In this document: positions 1-7,727 of the stretch, piece by piece
Numbering within the stretch: position 1 is the first letter of the stretch
How the letters are laid out: every line of letters starts with the position of its first letter
NCBI GenBank assembly: GCA_001430745.1
Contig: KQ481955.1
Location: 634,902 to 652,085, forward strand
Direction of reading: 5' to 3'
Source: Auxenochlorella pyrenoidosa
Taxonomy: Eukaryota > Chlorophyta > Trebouxiophyceae > Chlorellales > Chlorellaceae
Length of the DNA stretch: 17,184 nucleotides
Notes under the pieces: model-generated
What the model saw: only the letters and a program-made list of their open reading frames with translations
What the model was told of the DNA's origin: nothing
Databases searched by the model: none
Program-made: the position numbers and the translations under genes

Positions 1-1291
1 GCCGCGCCCGCCACAGAACCTGCCGCCGCACGAGGCGGCCCGGCTGGCCCGCCTGCAGAAGGCTGCGGGGGCAGTGGAGATGCCCACGCTGTTTGGCTAC
101 AGGTGGGACCCCGCCTTTTGGCGCGAAGAAAGCTGCACAGGCTGTCGCGCGGGCTAAGCATGTGCCTGCAAGATGGGTGGGTGGCTGCCGGGACAGACCT
201 TGGTGGCTGCACATGAAAGCAGTTGCCCACGTGTAGCCTGCCCTGTGCCCATCCTTGCCATTGTAGGCGGCCTGCCCACTCTATGCACAGGCTTCCCCTG
301 CATGCAGGCTGGCGCCTGGTCTGACCCCCGGGCGTGCCTTCTTCTGGGGCGGGGTGCTGGCTGTGTGGGGCACCGCCGCCTTGGTGGCCGCCTCGGGTGA
401 GGATTGCGCAGGGCTGATTGCATGCTGTGATCTTTGTGGGCTGCAGGCATGCAGTCCAGTGGGGGGGGCCAAGCTTGAGCCTTAAGGAGCGGCCGACAGC
501 TGCGTGGCACACAGCCTCGTGCACTGTGCGCTCTTGAGGAGGGTTCCGGTCCGACCGACGAGTGCGGCCCTGCCTCGTGCAACGCAGCGCGCGGCTTGGG
601 CCCAGGGCCCCGCACTGCTGAGGGGGCGCCGGTGGCGCCTCGGGAGCCCAGGTGGGTGGGCCAGATCTGCTGCAGCCTCAGCCAGTGCGCCCACCTGAAA
701 TCCCGTTTTGGACATGGCACAGCTCAGAACCCACTCCGTGCTGTGCAGCGCATGATCAAGAAGTGCTTGCCGCAGAGGTCCTTCCTGACATCAGGGTCAC
801 CGGCTGACAGTGACTGATGCGATGCAATCTCATTCGTACAGCGCTGTACTGGCTTCCTCGAGTCCCCCCCCCAGTCGCCATGCCGGTTCCCATGCTGTTG
901 CTGCAGCGCCATCGGCGAGCGGCTGGCCGCCTTCTTCCTGCCCTGGCGCGAGCGCTACGCTCTGAGCCCCGTGAGTGGCCCGTGCAGCAGTGAGCTCAGG
1001 TGCTGCCTGCAGCCTTTTAATCTCAGGCCACTGTTACGAGCGGTCATCATTGAAGTATGCAATCCCAGGTTCCTTGGCAACCGCACCAGTCCTTCCACGT
1101 GAGGGGGGCATGCCAGTACAAAGCATAGTGAAGCTGGCCATGTGTGAGCGCCCCCCAAACAACCCTTCCTTCCGCCTCCCATGCCTCAGGCCGAGCGCGC
1201 AGAGCGCGCGGAGCGCGAGCACAGCGAGTTTGTGAAGAGGCTGAAGGATCGCATGATCGAGAAGGCGGGGGCGGGTGCCGCCAGGGCGTGA
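1..1291 (+). CDS. 3' part of an unrecognised small membrane protein gene (5' end outside window)
   Basis: I do not recognise this gene. Five exons can be joined with consistent phase: about 17-102 (open to position 1), 308-396, 588-651, 907-970 and 1190-1291, ending in TGA at 1289-1291. This gives roughly 134 C-terminal residues. Donors are GTGGGA, GTGAGG, GTGGGT and GTGAGT; all acceptors are CAG. Introns are 191-255 nt, like those of its neighbours. Exon 2 encodes one clear hydrophobic segment (from AFFWGGVLAVWGTAALVAAS), probably a membrane helix. The tail is charged and helical, rich in Arg and Glu (AERAERAEREHSEF). The third exon (588-651) is supported only by splice sites and phase and is the weakest part. 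There is a vague likeness to TMEM242-type proteins, too weak to name. The gene is convergent with the exonuclease gene. Coding status is fairly sure, exon details less so. Confidence 0.55.
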
Positions 1292-1681
1292 GGGGCCGCG
1301 CCTCAGGCCGGGGTGCCGCTGCTCAACCTGCTGGCAAGCCTGGCTGCCGGGCAGGCCACTGAGACGGCATTGGCGGCACACGGCAGTGCTACGACTGCAA
1401 GCTGTTGCCCAGGCTCGTGCAGCAGGAGGGCAGCTTGCGAGTACAGATTGACAGCGCCTCTGCTGCCTGCCGGCTGAAAACATGTCGAATCACCGTTTGC
1501 ATGATGCTTTGCTCGCCATGCTTGATGTCGTGCGTATCCACACATGACCCGCTGTGGTTGAAAACAAACAAGGATCGTCCATGTCAAAATGTCCAGTGTG
1601 CAGGTCAATCAAAACTGCAGAGCCACGCCGGGTGGCACACATGGTATTGTAGGTGCGCTGCAAAGGCTCCGTGCCGCAAGC
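1292..1681. other. Convergent 3' intergenic region
   Basis: This stretch lies between the TGA of the left-edge membrane protein gene and the TGA of the minus-strand exonuclease, so it should hold both 3' UTRs. I found no TGTAA on the plus strand and no TTACA (its complement) here, so no cleavage site can be placed. No convincing coding exon or RNA gene was seen on either strand. Confidence 0.5.
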
Positions 1682-1727
1682 TCACTCTCCACCCTCACTG
1701 CTGCCACCCTCGCCGCCTCCGGCACCC

Positions 1728-1792
<65 letters not shown>

Positions 1793-3423
1793 GCTGGCCG
1801 CAGCCCCTGTCTCCCCATCGCTGTCGCTGCCCAGGCTGGCGGTGCCCAGGATCTCTGCCAGGAAGCGCTCCACCAGGTCATCGTAGCCCATATACCTGCC
1901 GGCAGCAGGGGGGGCGACCCGGCCAAGGGACCGGGATGAGCGGCAGCTGTGAGCCACGTGCGCCACCGGCAAGCGGGTCGTCAAGAGGCCCGCGTCGTGC
2001 CGGAAACGCAGGCAAACCACATCAGCGGGGCGGCAGGCAGCCGCGTGCGGCATCGCTTGATCTTTCCCCAGGCGCCGCCGCGGCCCCTTCCCCCACCCCG
2101 GTGCGGCCCCTCACCGCTCGCGGAAGTGCACCTCCCGAAGGTACAAGTCCATGGCTGCCTGCGCATCCTCGCGGGGGCTGTGCCGCCGGCCGGGCGCCTG
2201 GATGCGCCGGCCCAGCCGCTCGGCAGACAGGTCGGCCAGCTTGCGGCCCGAGCCGCGCCTGCCCTGCAGCTCGCTGCACGGGCGCAGGGAGGGGTCGAGG
2301 AGCAGGCAGGAGGGGGGCCTGAGCTTCAACAGCGAGGGGAAAAACAAAGCCAGGGTGCGCCTGGGTGGCGAAACGTTATCCTTGCCACCGCAGCATAGGG
2401 TGTATGCATGGCGTGCCAAGCAGGTGGGCGACGCGATGCAGCGGCTCAGCCGGCCGGTGTACTGCAGCACGACCAGCGCAGCGCACAGCAGCCAAGTGTG
2501 CCGGGGCCGCGCACCGATACTGCAGCGTGTCCCGCGTCGCCTCGGCGGGGTGGCCCAGCCCCAGCGCCGCCAGGTCCTTGCGCAGGTGGTGCCCCACCAG
2601 GATGCGCCCCCGCAGCAGCGCCGCCAGCCGCGCCCGCACCTCCGACAGGGGCGGCGCATGCTGCCAGAGCGCGGGCGGCGCGCCGCCGACGTGGCTCCAC
2701 CGCCGGCGCTGCTGCTCGGGCAGCTGCTCTGCAGCAGCATGGGCAACAAGCGAGCAGCGGCCGTCACACCTGGGTGTGCAGGGCCTCGGTGCTGCAAACA
2801 CCTCTGCGGAGGGCTGCGGTGCATGCGGGAGGGGCCGACAGCGTCGCAAACGCCCAGACAGCAGCGCAAATGCCCGGCAGCTGCCGCAGGCATGCAGCAC
2901 GGAGCAGGCCGGCAAGCGGCCCAACAGCAGGGCCGGCGGGCCAGCGCTGGAGAGGGCGGCGGCGCTCACCCAGCGGGTTGCAGTGCTCATACAGCAGCAC
3001 CCGCCCCTCAGCGTCCACGGCGCACACCTCGGCGGGCAGGCTGACATGGCGCCCGCCCCCCGCCAGCCGCAGGTGCGTGTACTCCACATCCAGCGCAACC
3101 AGCAGCCCCACCTCCTGCTGCAGCCGGCTGGGAGGCAGCCGCACGGGCGGCGGCACTGCTGCCTGCTGCTGCTGCTGGCCAGGGTCGGCTGCTGCTGCTG
3201 CCGCTGCTGCCTCTGTGGGTGCCGTGCCAGGCTCCTGCTTGGCCGCTGCGCTGGCCATGCGCTGTTGCCGCGCTGGCGGATGATGCGTGAGAGGCGCCGC
3301 CGCACATCCGGGGCTGAGCGATGATGCTGCCAGCAAAGGGCGGCTGGGGCGCAGGTGGTGCATGGCGCCGGCACACTTGCCACCAGCGGCTGCGGCTGCC
3401 CCCATAGCGATACCTGCCGTCAT
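1682..3423 (-). CDS. DEDDh 3'-5' RNA exonuclease, REXO/ISG20 family, with poly-Ser tail
   Basis: Four exons on the minus strand: 3423-2970, 2728-2515, 2318-2115 and 1895-1682, giving 361 residues. The fold is the RNase H-like DEDDh exonuclease of the REXO4/ISG20 group, whose members trim RNA 3' ends, often in rRNA processing, using two metal ions. Visible catalytic positions are Asp112 and Glu114 (ALDVEYT), Asp203 (GHHLRKDLAAL), and His269 and Asp274 (HSPREDAQAAMDLY). RILVGH and RDTLQYR are also typical. Motif I reads DVEY where REXO4 usually has DCEM. The first about 55 residues are rich in Ala, Ser, Arg and His with few acids and could be an organelle leader. The tail after residue 291 adds YMGYDDLVERFLAEIL, a short acidic patch, 20 serines and a Gly-rich end. 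The start is uncertain: in-frame ATGs also lie at 3405, 3363 and 3258. Exact orthology (REXO4 or another member) is not settled. Confidence 0.85.
1731..1790. repeat. Perfect (CTG)20 / (CAG)20 trinucleotide repeat
   Basis: Twenty uninterrupted CTG units on the plus strand, 60 bp. On the coding (minus) strand the tract is read in the AGC frame and gives 20 consecutive serines near the C-terminus of the exonuclease. A pure tract of this length is prone to slippage, so its size may vary between strains. Confidence 0.97.
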
Positions 3424-3488
3424 GGCCGCTGCTGCTACCGGTGCTGCCAAAATGGTGGCCCCTAGTGTCGACGTAGAGCGGTGTGTGC

Positions 3489-3893
3489 TCACTCCGCCTT
3501 GCCGCCCTTCTGCTGCGGCGGCCGCTCCAGCCAGGCAGCAGCCACAAAGGTGGCAATCACCGCGTTCACTCCCAGCACTCCCAGTGCGCCCGCGACCACG
3601 ATGCGCTGCTGCTCCAGCAGCTGGACGCCCAGCAGGGGGGCGAGCAGGTGGTCGAGGCGGCCGTGCCAGGTGGAGAAGAAGGTGCCCAAGGGAACAGCGA
3701 CCATCAACAGGCTGAAGAGCACCAGCGTCAGCATCATCGGTGTGCCCTCCCCTGCGGTACGAAAGAGGCTAAGGATCAGCAACGGCTGTGGCAGGGGGGC
3801 GCGGCTGCGACAGGTGCCACCAGCGGCTGCGGGTGCTGGCGGGCCTGGCGGTGTGGCAGCAGGATTTGTCGTGCTGCAGCGGCTGGTGAACAT
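3489..3893 (-). CDS. VMA21: VMA21, vacuolar H+-ATPase assembly factor
   Basis: VMA21 is a small two-helix protein of the ER membrane that escorts the V0 proton-channel sector of the V-ATPase during assembly. Known homologues are about 100 residues. The core is plain here: a first helix (LTLVLFSLLMVAVPLGTFF), a lumenal loop with LDHLLAPLLGVQL and a polar EQQR, a second helix (GALGVLGVNAVIATFVAAAW), and a polar tail LERPPQQKGGKAE. The 'VPLGTFF' after helix 1 and 'NAVIATFVAAAW' in helix 2 are the family hallmarks. Read without introns from ATG 3893 the protein is 134 residues. A possible 69-nt intron (3820-3752) would leave the frame intact and give 111 residues, nearer the usual size, but it is shorter than other introns here. 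The N-terminus is therefore uncertain. The exonuclease gene follows closely on the same strand. Confidence 0.85.
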   Translation of the reverse strand: MFTSRCSTTNPAATPPGPPAPAAAGGTCRSRAPLPQPLLILSLFRTAGEGTPMMLTLVLFSLLMVAVPLGTFFSTWHGRLDHLLAPLLGVQLLEQQRIVVAGALGVLGVNAVIATFVAAAWLERPPQQKGGKAE

Positions 3894-4451
3894 TGCATGG
3901 CATCTTTGATGACTTGCAGTTCACTCAGGCAGAGCACCGCAAAGCTGGTCCGCGACGGAACTGGCGCTCAGAGCTCCTCTGTTTTCAACACAAGCACCTA
4001 GTGCTACGACTCACTGTGCTCGGGGTGTCCATGTCTGTTGCACAAACACGCGCAGTCCGTCTTCCTGCCCCTCATGCGCTGGCGGCGGCGCCAGGCTGTC
4101 CAGTGTGCGTGTTGCAACTTCTCCTTGCCACAATCCCCTATCTCAACCGCCATCCTCGATCTCGATTGCTCAGAAGGATCCTAAGCAAGCAAGGGCCAAC
4201 CCACTCTACCGTTGTCGCGAGCCCAGCTGCACACACAGTGAGCCACAGCGGTTTTCCCATGAAAATGGCAGCCAAAACGGTCCTTGTGATGAATTGAAAG
4301 CCTCATGGTTTGCCGTCGAAACACCTACGCCCTGTCCTAACCCTTCTGTCGCTGCCGCTCACGCCGTGCTGGCACCGCTGTTCACTGCTGTTCACCGCTG
4401 TTCACACTTTCGCTTGCCTGCAGTTTCTCATACCATCTTCCACCAGCAACC
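3894..4451. promoter_or_regulatory. Shared upstream region of the divergent VMA21 and DUF1499 genes
   Basis: This 558-bp gap lies between the ATG of VMA21 (minus) and the ATG of the DUF1499 gene (plus), so it should carry both promoters and 5' leaders. It is visibly less GC-rich than the flanking exons. I saw no clear TATA box. Its one distinct element is a three-copy 10-bp repeat just before the DUF1499 start. No coding exon was supported. Confidence 0.5.
4378..4407. repeat. Three tandem copies of a 10-bp unit (CTGTTCACYG-like)
   Basis: The units are CTGTTCACTG, CTGTTCACCG and CTGTTCACAC, directly adjacent, ending 44 bp before the ATG of the DUF1499 gene. They differ only in the last two bases. 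They could be protein-binding sites or simple slippage in the leader. The spacing of one helical turn is suggestive but is not evidence of function. Confidence 0.85.
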
Positions 4452-5152
4452 ATGGGCCAGGCGCTGTCAGCTCCAGTGATCAATGACGTCTCCACCAACC
4501 TGGAGGACCCGCCGGTCTTCACCCGCTCCCAGCACCCAGCAGCGCTGCCCGACCACGTGAAGCGCGCCTGCAGTAAGGCCTACGCCCACCTGCAGCCGCT
4601 GGCGGTGCCGGGGGGCGACGCGGCGGCGGTGTTTGCGGCGGCGCGGCGCGCCGCGGCAGCGCTGCCGCGCGCCAGCGTAGTGCACGAGGACGCTGCTGCC
4701 GGGGTGCTGGAGCTGCTGGATGTGACGCGGCTCGTGCGGTACAAGGATGACGTGGCCATCCGGTGGGCAGTGGGGGAGGGAAGCTACCGGGAATCGGCAC
4801 GCACAAGAGGGGCTTGCCAAATGCCTGCCGGCTTGTGCCCTGTGAGCAAACCATGCGAGTGTCAGCAGACGTTTGTCAGCACTCCTTGGGCCCCACCCTA
4901 CACCGCTGCAGGGTGCGGGTCCCCTGTGAGCAAACCATGCGAGTGTCTGCAGACGTCTGTGAGCACTCCTTGGGCCCCACCCTACACCGCTGCAGGGTAC
5001 GGCCGAGCCCCAGCGGCGGCGGCCTGGTTGTGGACGTCCGCTCCGCCTCGCGAGTGGGCAAGGGGGACCTTGGAGCAAACGCGGCTCGGATTGGCAAGTA
5101 CCTGGAGGCTCTGCGGCACGAGCTGGGCCTGCCAGCAGCGGCCCAGAGCTAG
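4452..5152 (+). CDS. DUF1499 family protein, two exons
   Basis: Exons 4452-4762 and 4996-5152 encode 155 residues and stop at TAG 5150-5152. The family (DUF1499) is found in bacteria and in algae and plants; its biochemical role is not established. Matching features are NDVSTNLEDPPVF near the N-terminus, the middle segment LLDVTRLVRYKDDVAIRV, and the strongly conserved end VDVRSASRVGKGDLGANAAR followed by IGKYLEAL. The intron sits inside the DDVAIR/VRP strand and its distal acceptor (CAG 4993-4995) restores the family sequence exactly. No membrane segment is present. The protein begins MGQALS, which fits the N-myristoylation pattern (Gly2, Ser6), so membrane anchoring through a lipid is possible; this is inference. 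The intron holds an 84-bp tandem duplication giving a second in-frame acceptor. The gene is convergent with the DUF3054 gene. Confidence 0.88.
4838..5005. repeat. 84-bp tandem duplication spanning an intron-exon boundary
   Basis: Copy 1 is 4838-4921 and copy 2 is 4922-5005. They differ at four positions over the first 81 bases. Each copy contains the same branch-region sequence and a CTGCAG|GGT acceptor, at 4911 and 4995. Copy 2 supplies the acceptor that gives the normal DUF1499 protein. Since 84 is a multiple of three and copy 2 has no stop in that frame, both acceptors give open products. Confidence 0.95.
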
Positions 5153-5729
5153 GCAACAAGGCATGCTGTGCGGGCAGACCCTCATGCCCTCGGGGATCGA
5201 GATGAATGCCCTGACTGTTGAAGACACACTTCTTTTTGCCTGGTTGCCGGCACCCGTTCACGCCCCTGTCCCTGGCGATTGGAGAGGATGCTGCTGTTAC
5301 ATGCAAGCGCTGCGGCACAAGGTTTGCCAGGTGGCAGCTGAGCAAAATACAGGGGTGTACAAAGCGTTGAGCAGCAAGGGAGAGCGCAGGGGTGGAAGGG
5401 AGGGAGGCAGGGAGGAAGCGTGCATCTCTGCAAATGTCAAAACTTGGAGGGGAGCGGCGCAGGGCTTGCAGGGACAGGGTCATGGCACGGGTTGGTGGCA
5501 AGGGGCAGCGCCGGTTGGAGGCCTGGCTGAGGCCTGGCCAAGGCCACAGAGGGTTGGTTTTGTTGTTGGTAGGTGCTGGGGCCCAGATGGGTGCGTTTGC
5601 GGGCAGCCAGTGCGCTTGTCAAATGGCGATGGGCATTCCCTGCTGCCCGCTAGCATGGCAACCAGACTGGCTTCACAGAAGCAGCTGGGAGCCGCAGGGC
5701 GCGGCTGCGGCCGAGGCTGGGGCGCCGCC
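5153..5729. other. Convergent 3' region between the DUF1499 and DUF3054 genes
   Basis: A gap of 577 bp between two stop codons that face each other. It should hold the two 3' UTRs, perhaps overlapping. It contains a purine-rich GGGAGG stretch around 5395-5420 and, on the minus strand, one TGTAA. No coding exon or RNA gene is supported, although the plus strand happens to stay open for a long way. Confidence 0.5.
5297..5301 (-). terminator. Possible TGTAA poly(A) signal for the DUF3054 gene
   Basis: TGTAA on the minus strand (TTACA on plus), about 430 nt after the DUF3054 stop. TGTAA is the usual polyadenylation signal of chlorophyte algae. A single 5-base match can occur by chance, so the assignment is tentative. 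Confidence 0.35.
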
Positions 5730-6857
5730 TCACCAGCGCTTGACCAGCGAGAAGATCATGGTGAACATCTCAAAGGGGTTGCCCTTGCGGTTGGTGCGCG
5801 CCTTGAGCTGCTCCGCGCGAGTCGTCGGCTCGGCCGCCTCGGGCGTGGCCGCCGCCAGCGCGGCGCGCCACCCCACCAGCAGCACGCCATTGGCCGCCAT
5901 GCTGACGGCGATGAAGGCGGGGTCAGGGATGTAGCCGCGGGTGGCGGTGCGCACCAGGAGGCCGGCGGGGATGCCCAGCGCCCAGGACTTGGCCGCCACG
6001 CCCGCCGCCGCGCCGACTTTGCCGCCCTGCGCTGCCTTGCTGTAGCCGCCCAGCAGCGCGGCCGAGGCAAACCAGCCAGCCATGAAGGGCCAGGCGGTGC
6101 CCAGCAGCGCGCCCAGGGACACCGGCTCATGGTGGCTCAGCCGGCCGATGGCAGCAAAGAGCAGCAGCGCGGCGGCGTCGCCCGCCACCAGCAGCCCGAT
6201 GCGCCTGCAAGCGCACGCAGGGGTGCGTGGCAGGGTAGCCGGGGGCGGTTTCCGGGCGGGTGTGGCCGCAGCTGACTGCAGGGCCAGACAGTCCGCTCAA
6301 CCACGCCTCGCTGCGCCCCGCTGGGGGCCTTGCAGGGCATGCACGGCCGCGCACGGCCGCAGCGGCCCTCACCCGAGGTCGTCGGGCGTCTCGCCGCTGT
6401 CCAGGGACACCACCCCCGAGAACCGAGACTCGCCTAGCGTCTCCACACGCTCAATCTGCAGTGCGTGTGTGTCGCTGGGGGAGGGAGGTTAGAGCATGGT
6501 GCAGATCGGCAGGGCGAGGCAGGCCAGTGTAGAGGGGGTGCCAGCTGCCCGTAGGGCCCACATCAAACAGAGCAAGCATGCCGAGTTTGGCCGTGACTGC
6601 CTTACCTTGACATTCTCTCCATAGGGCGAGGGCGGCGGCGGCGGCATGCGGCGCTGCTGCGGGGGCACCCGCACCGAGGCGGAGGGTGGTGCCTGCGGCG
6701 TGGCGGGGGCCGGCGCTGCCTCTCCCTGCTGCTGCCGCTCTGCCTCGCAGACAGTAATCCTACGAGCTGCGAGGTGCGTTCCCCTGCTGCTCTGCCGGGC
6801 TGCACCAAAGGCTGTAGGCAGCAGCCTGGTTGTGCGGGAGGAGAAGAGGGCGCGCAT
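5730..6857 (-). CDS. DUF3054 multi-pass membrane protein, probably plastid-targeted
   Basis: Three exons on the minus strand: 6857-6606, 6455-6373 and 6204-5730, giving 269 residues. DUF3054 proteins are small membrane proteins of cyanobacteria, other bacteria and plants with no established reaction. The conserved domain begins about residue 112 with GRIGLLVAGDAAALLLFAAI and has four hydrophobic segments; the second includes AWPFMAGWFASAALLGG, the third SWALGIPAGLLVR with TRGYIPDPAFIAV after it. The end NPFEMFTMIFSLVKRW is typical of the plant form. The N-terminus (MRALFSSRTTRLLPTAFGAA) is rich in Ser, Thr, Arg and Ala and lacks acids, like a chloroplast transit peptide, with a possible cut near RRITVCEAE. 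A Pro-rich linker follows. The second acceptor (CTGCAG at 6458-6456) was chosen because the CAG 19 nt upstream runs into a stop. Start ATG 6857 is the first that opens the leader. The gene is divergent from RPS9. Confidence 0.85.
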
Positions 6858-7727
6858 TGTGCTACAGGAAGGTATGCTATGTCTCACAGTGCTGGCGATT
6901 GCGTGCCGACAACCCAGGGTTTGCAAGGGTGTCTCTGCAAGCGCTGTGAAGTGGTGCCTGCTGCGCCGCACAGCAGGAACAAGCCGGCGGGCCCCGCCTG
7001 CCTCAGCCTCTTTCAGCAGGCGCTACGAGTGCTTGCGGCCTCTACGGCGAGTGGTGGCAGTGAGAGGTGCGCGCCGGGAGCATGCGAGGGCACTGCAGCA
7101 GGCCTCCAGGGGCGGCTGCTCTGGCTGGATGTCTGTATCCCCTGACACCACCTGCAGAGCAGCTTTAGGCAGCCGCCAGCTCCTGGAAGCGGCGATGCCG
7201 GCCATGCAGCACGAGGAGGCAGGAAGCACTGCCTGCCCCCTCAGGACCCTCTCCAGTCATTCCAGCATTAGTTGACGCATCGGCCGGGGCGACGGGCTGT
7301 CCATGTCGCCGCCCCCGGCCCTGCTCCCAGTCGCCGCCTCCTTGTAATTCGCTGCTCTGCACCCCACCTGCCGCTCCCCGGCCTGATTTGACATGCCACT
7401 TCGTCAAAATTGCACTGAGGCATGCCCAGTCATTCTAAGCCTGGCTGCTGCCGCTCTCCCGCTCCTCTCACGCTCCTCCCTTTGCTTGTGACGTGCATCC
7501 CAGCACCTTGATCAATGCTAATTACCGAAGGTTTTTGGCGGCACTGGTCTTATGGCAGCAGCAGACGGCGTTGGCCGAGCAGATGGCCGCATCCCCGGCT
7601 GTCAGTGGCAGCAGCGGCGACGGCAGCAGCCGCCGCCACAGCGGCTGCTTCGTATGCTGCAGCGCTGTGTGGACGTGGCAGCCCCATGCCTATCCTGCCG
7701 CACCCGCCGTGTGTGCAGGGCACCAAG
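6858..7727. promoter_or_regulatory. Shared upstream region of the DUF3054 and RPS9 genes
   Basis: This 870-bp gap lies between the ATGs of two divergent genes. An acceptor-like GTGTGTGCAG ends at 7718, only 9 bases before the RPS9 ATG, so RPS9 may have an intron in its 5' leader; no donor can be chosen by eye. A TGACGTG element (ACGT core) lies near 7488-7494. The stretch 7600-7660 is rich in GCA/GCC triplets. Open reading frames here carry no recognisable family and were not called. Confidence 0.45.

Noticed and set aside
1731..1790. Poly-Leu, poly-Ala or poly-Cys protein on the plus strand through the CTG tract
   Set aside because: The surrounding plus-strand frames have no conserved sequence, whereas the minus-strand reading continues a phased exonuclease exon.
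2151..3324. Long plus-strand open frames of about 290-320 codons
   Set aside because: They lie opposite the exonuclease exons, whose family motifs are clear on the minus strand.
3904..3915. C-box-like TTGATGAC upstream of VMA21
   Set aside because: The first base does not fit the C-box consensus and no D box lies at a sensible distance.
4452..6275. A 607-codon plus-strand open frame running through the DUF1499 intron and across the DUF3054 gene
   Set aside because: It leaves the DUF1499 frame at the intron and then runs antisense to conserved DUF3054 exons. Long accidental open frames are common at this GC content.
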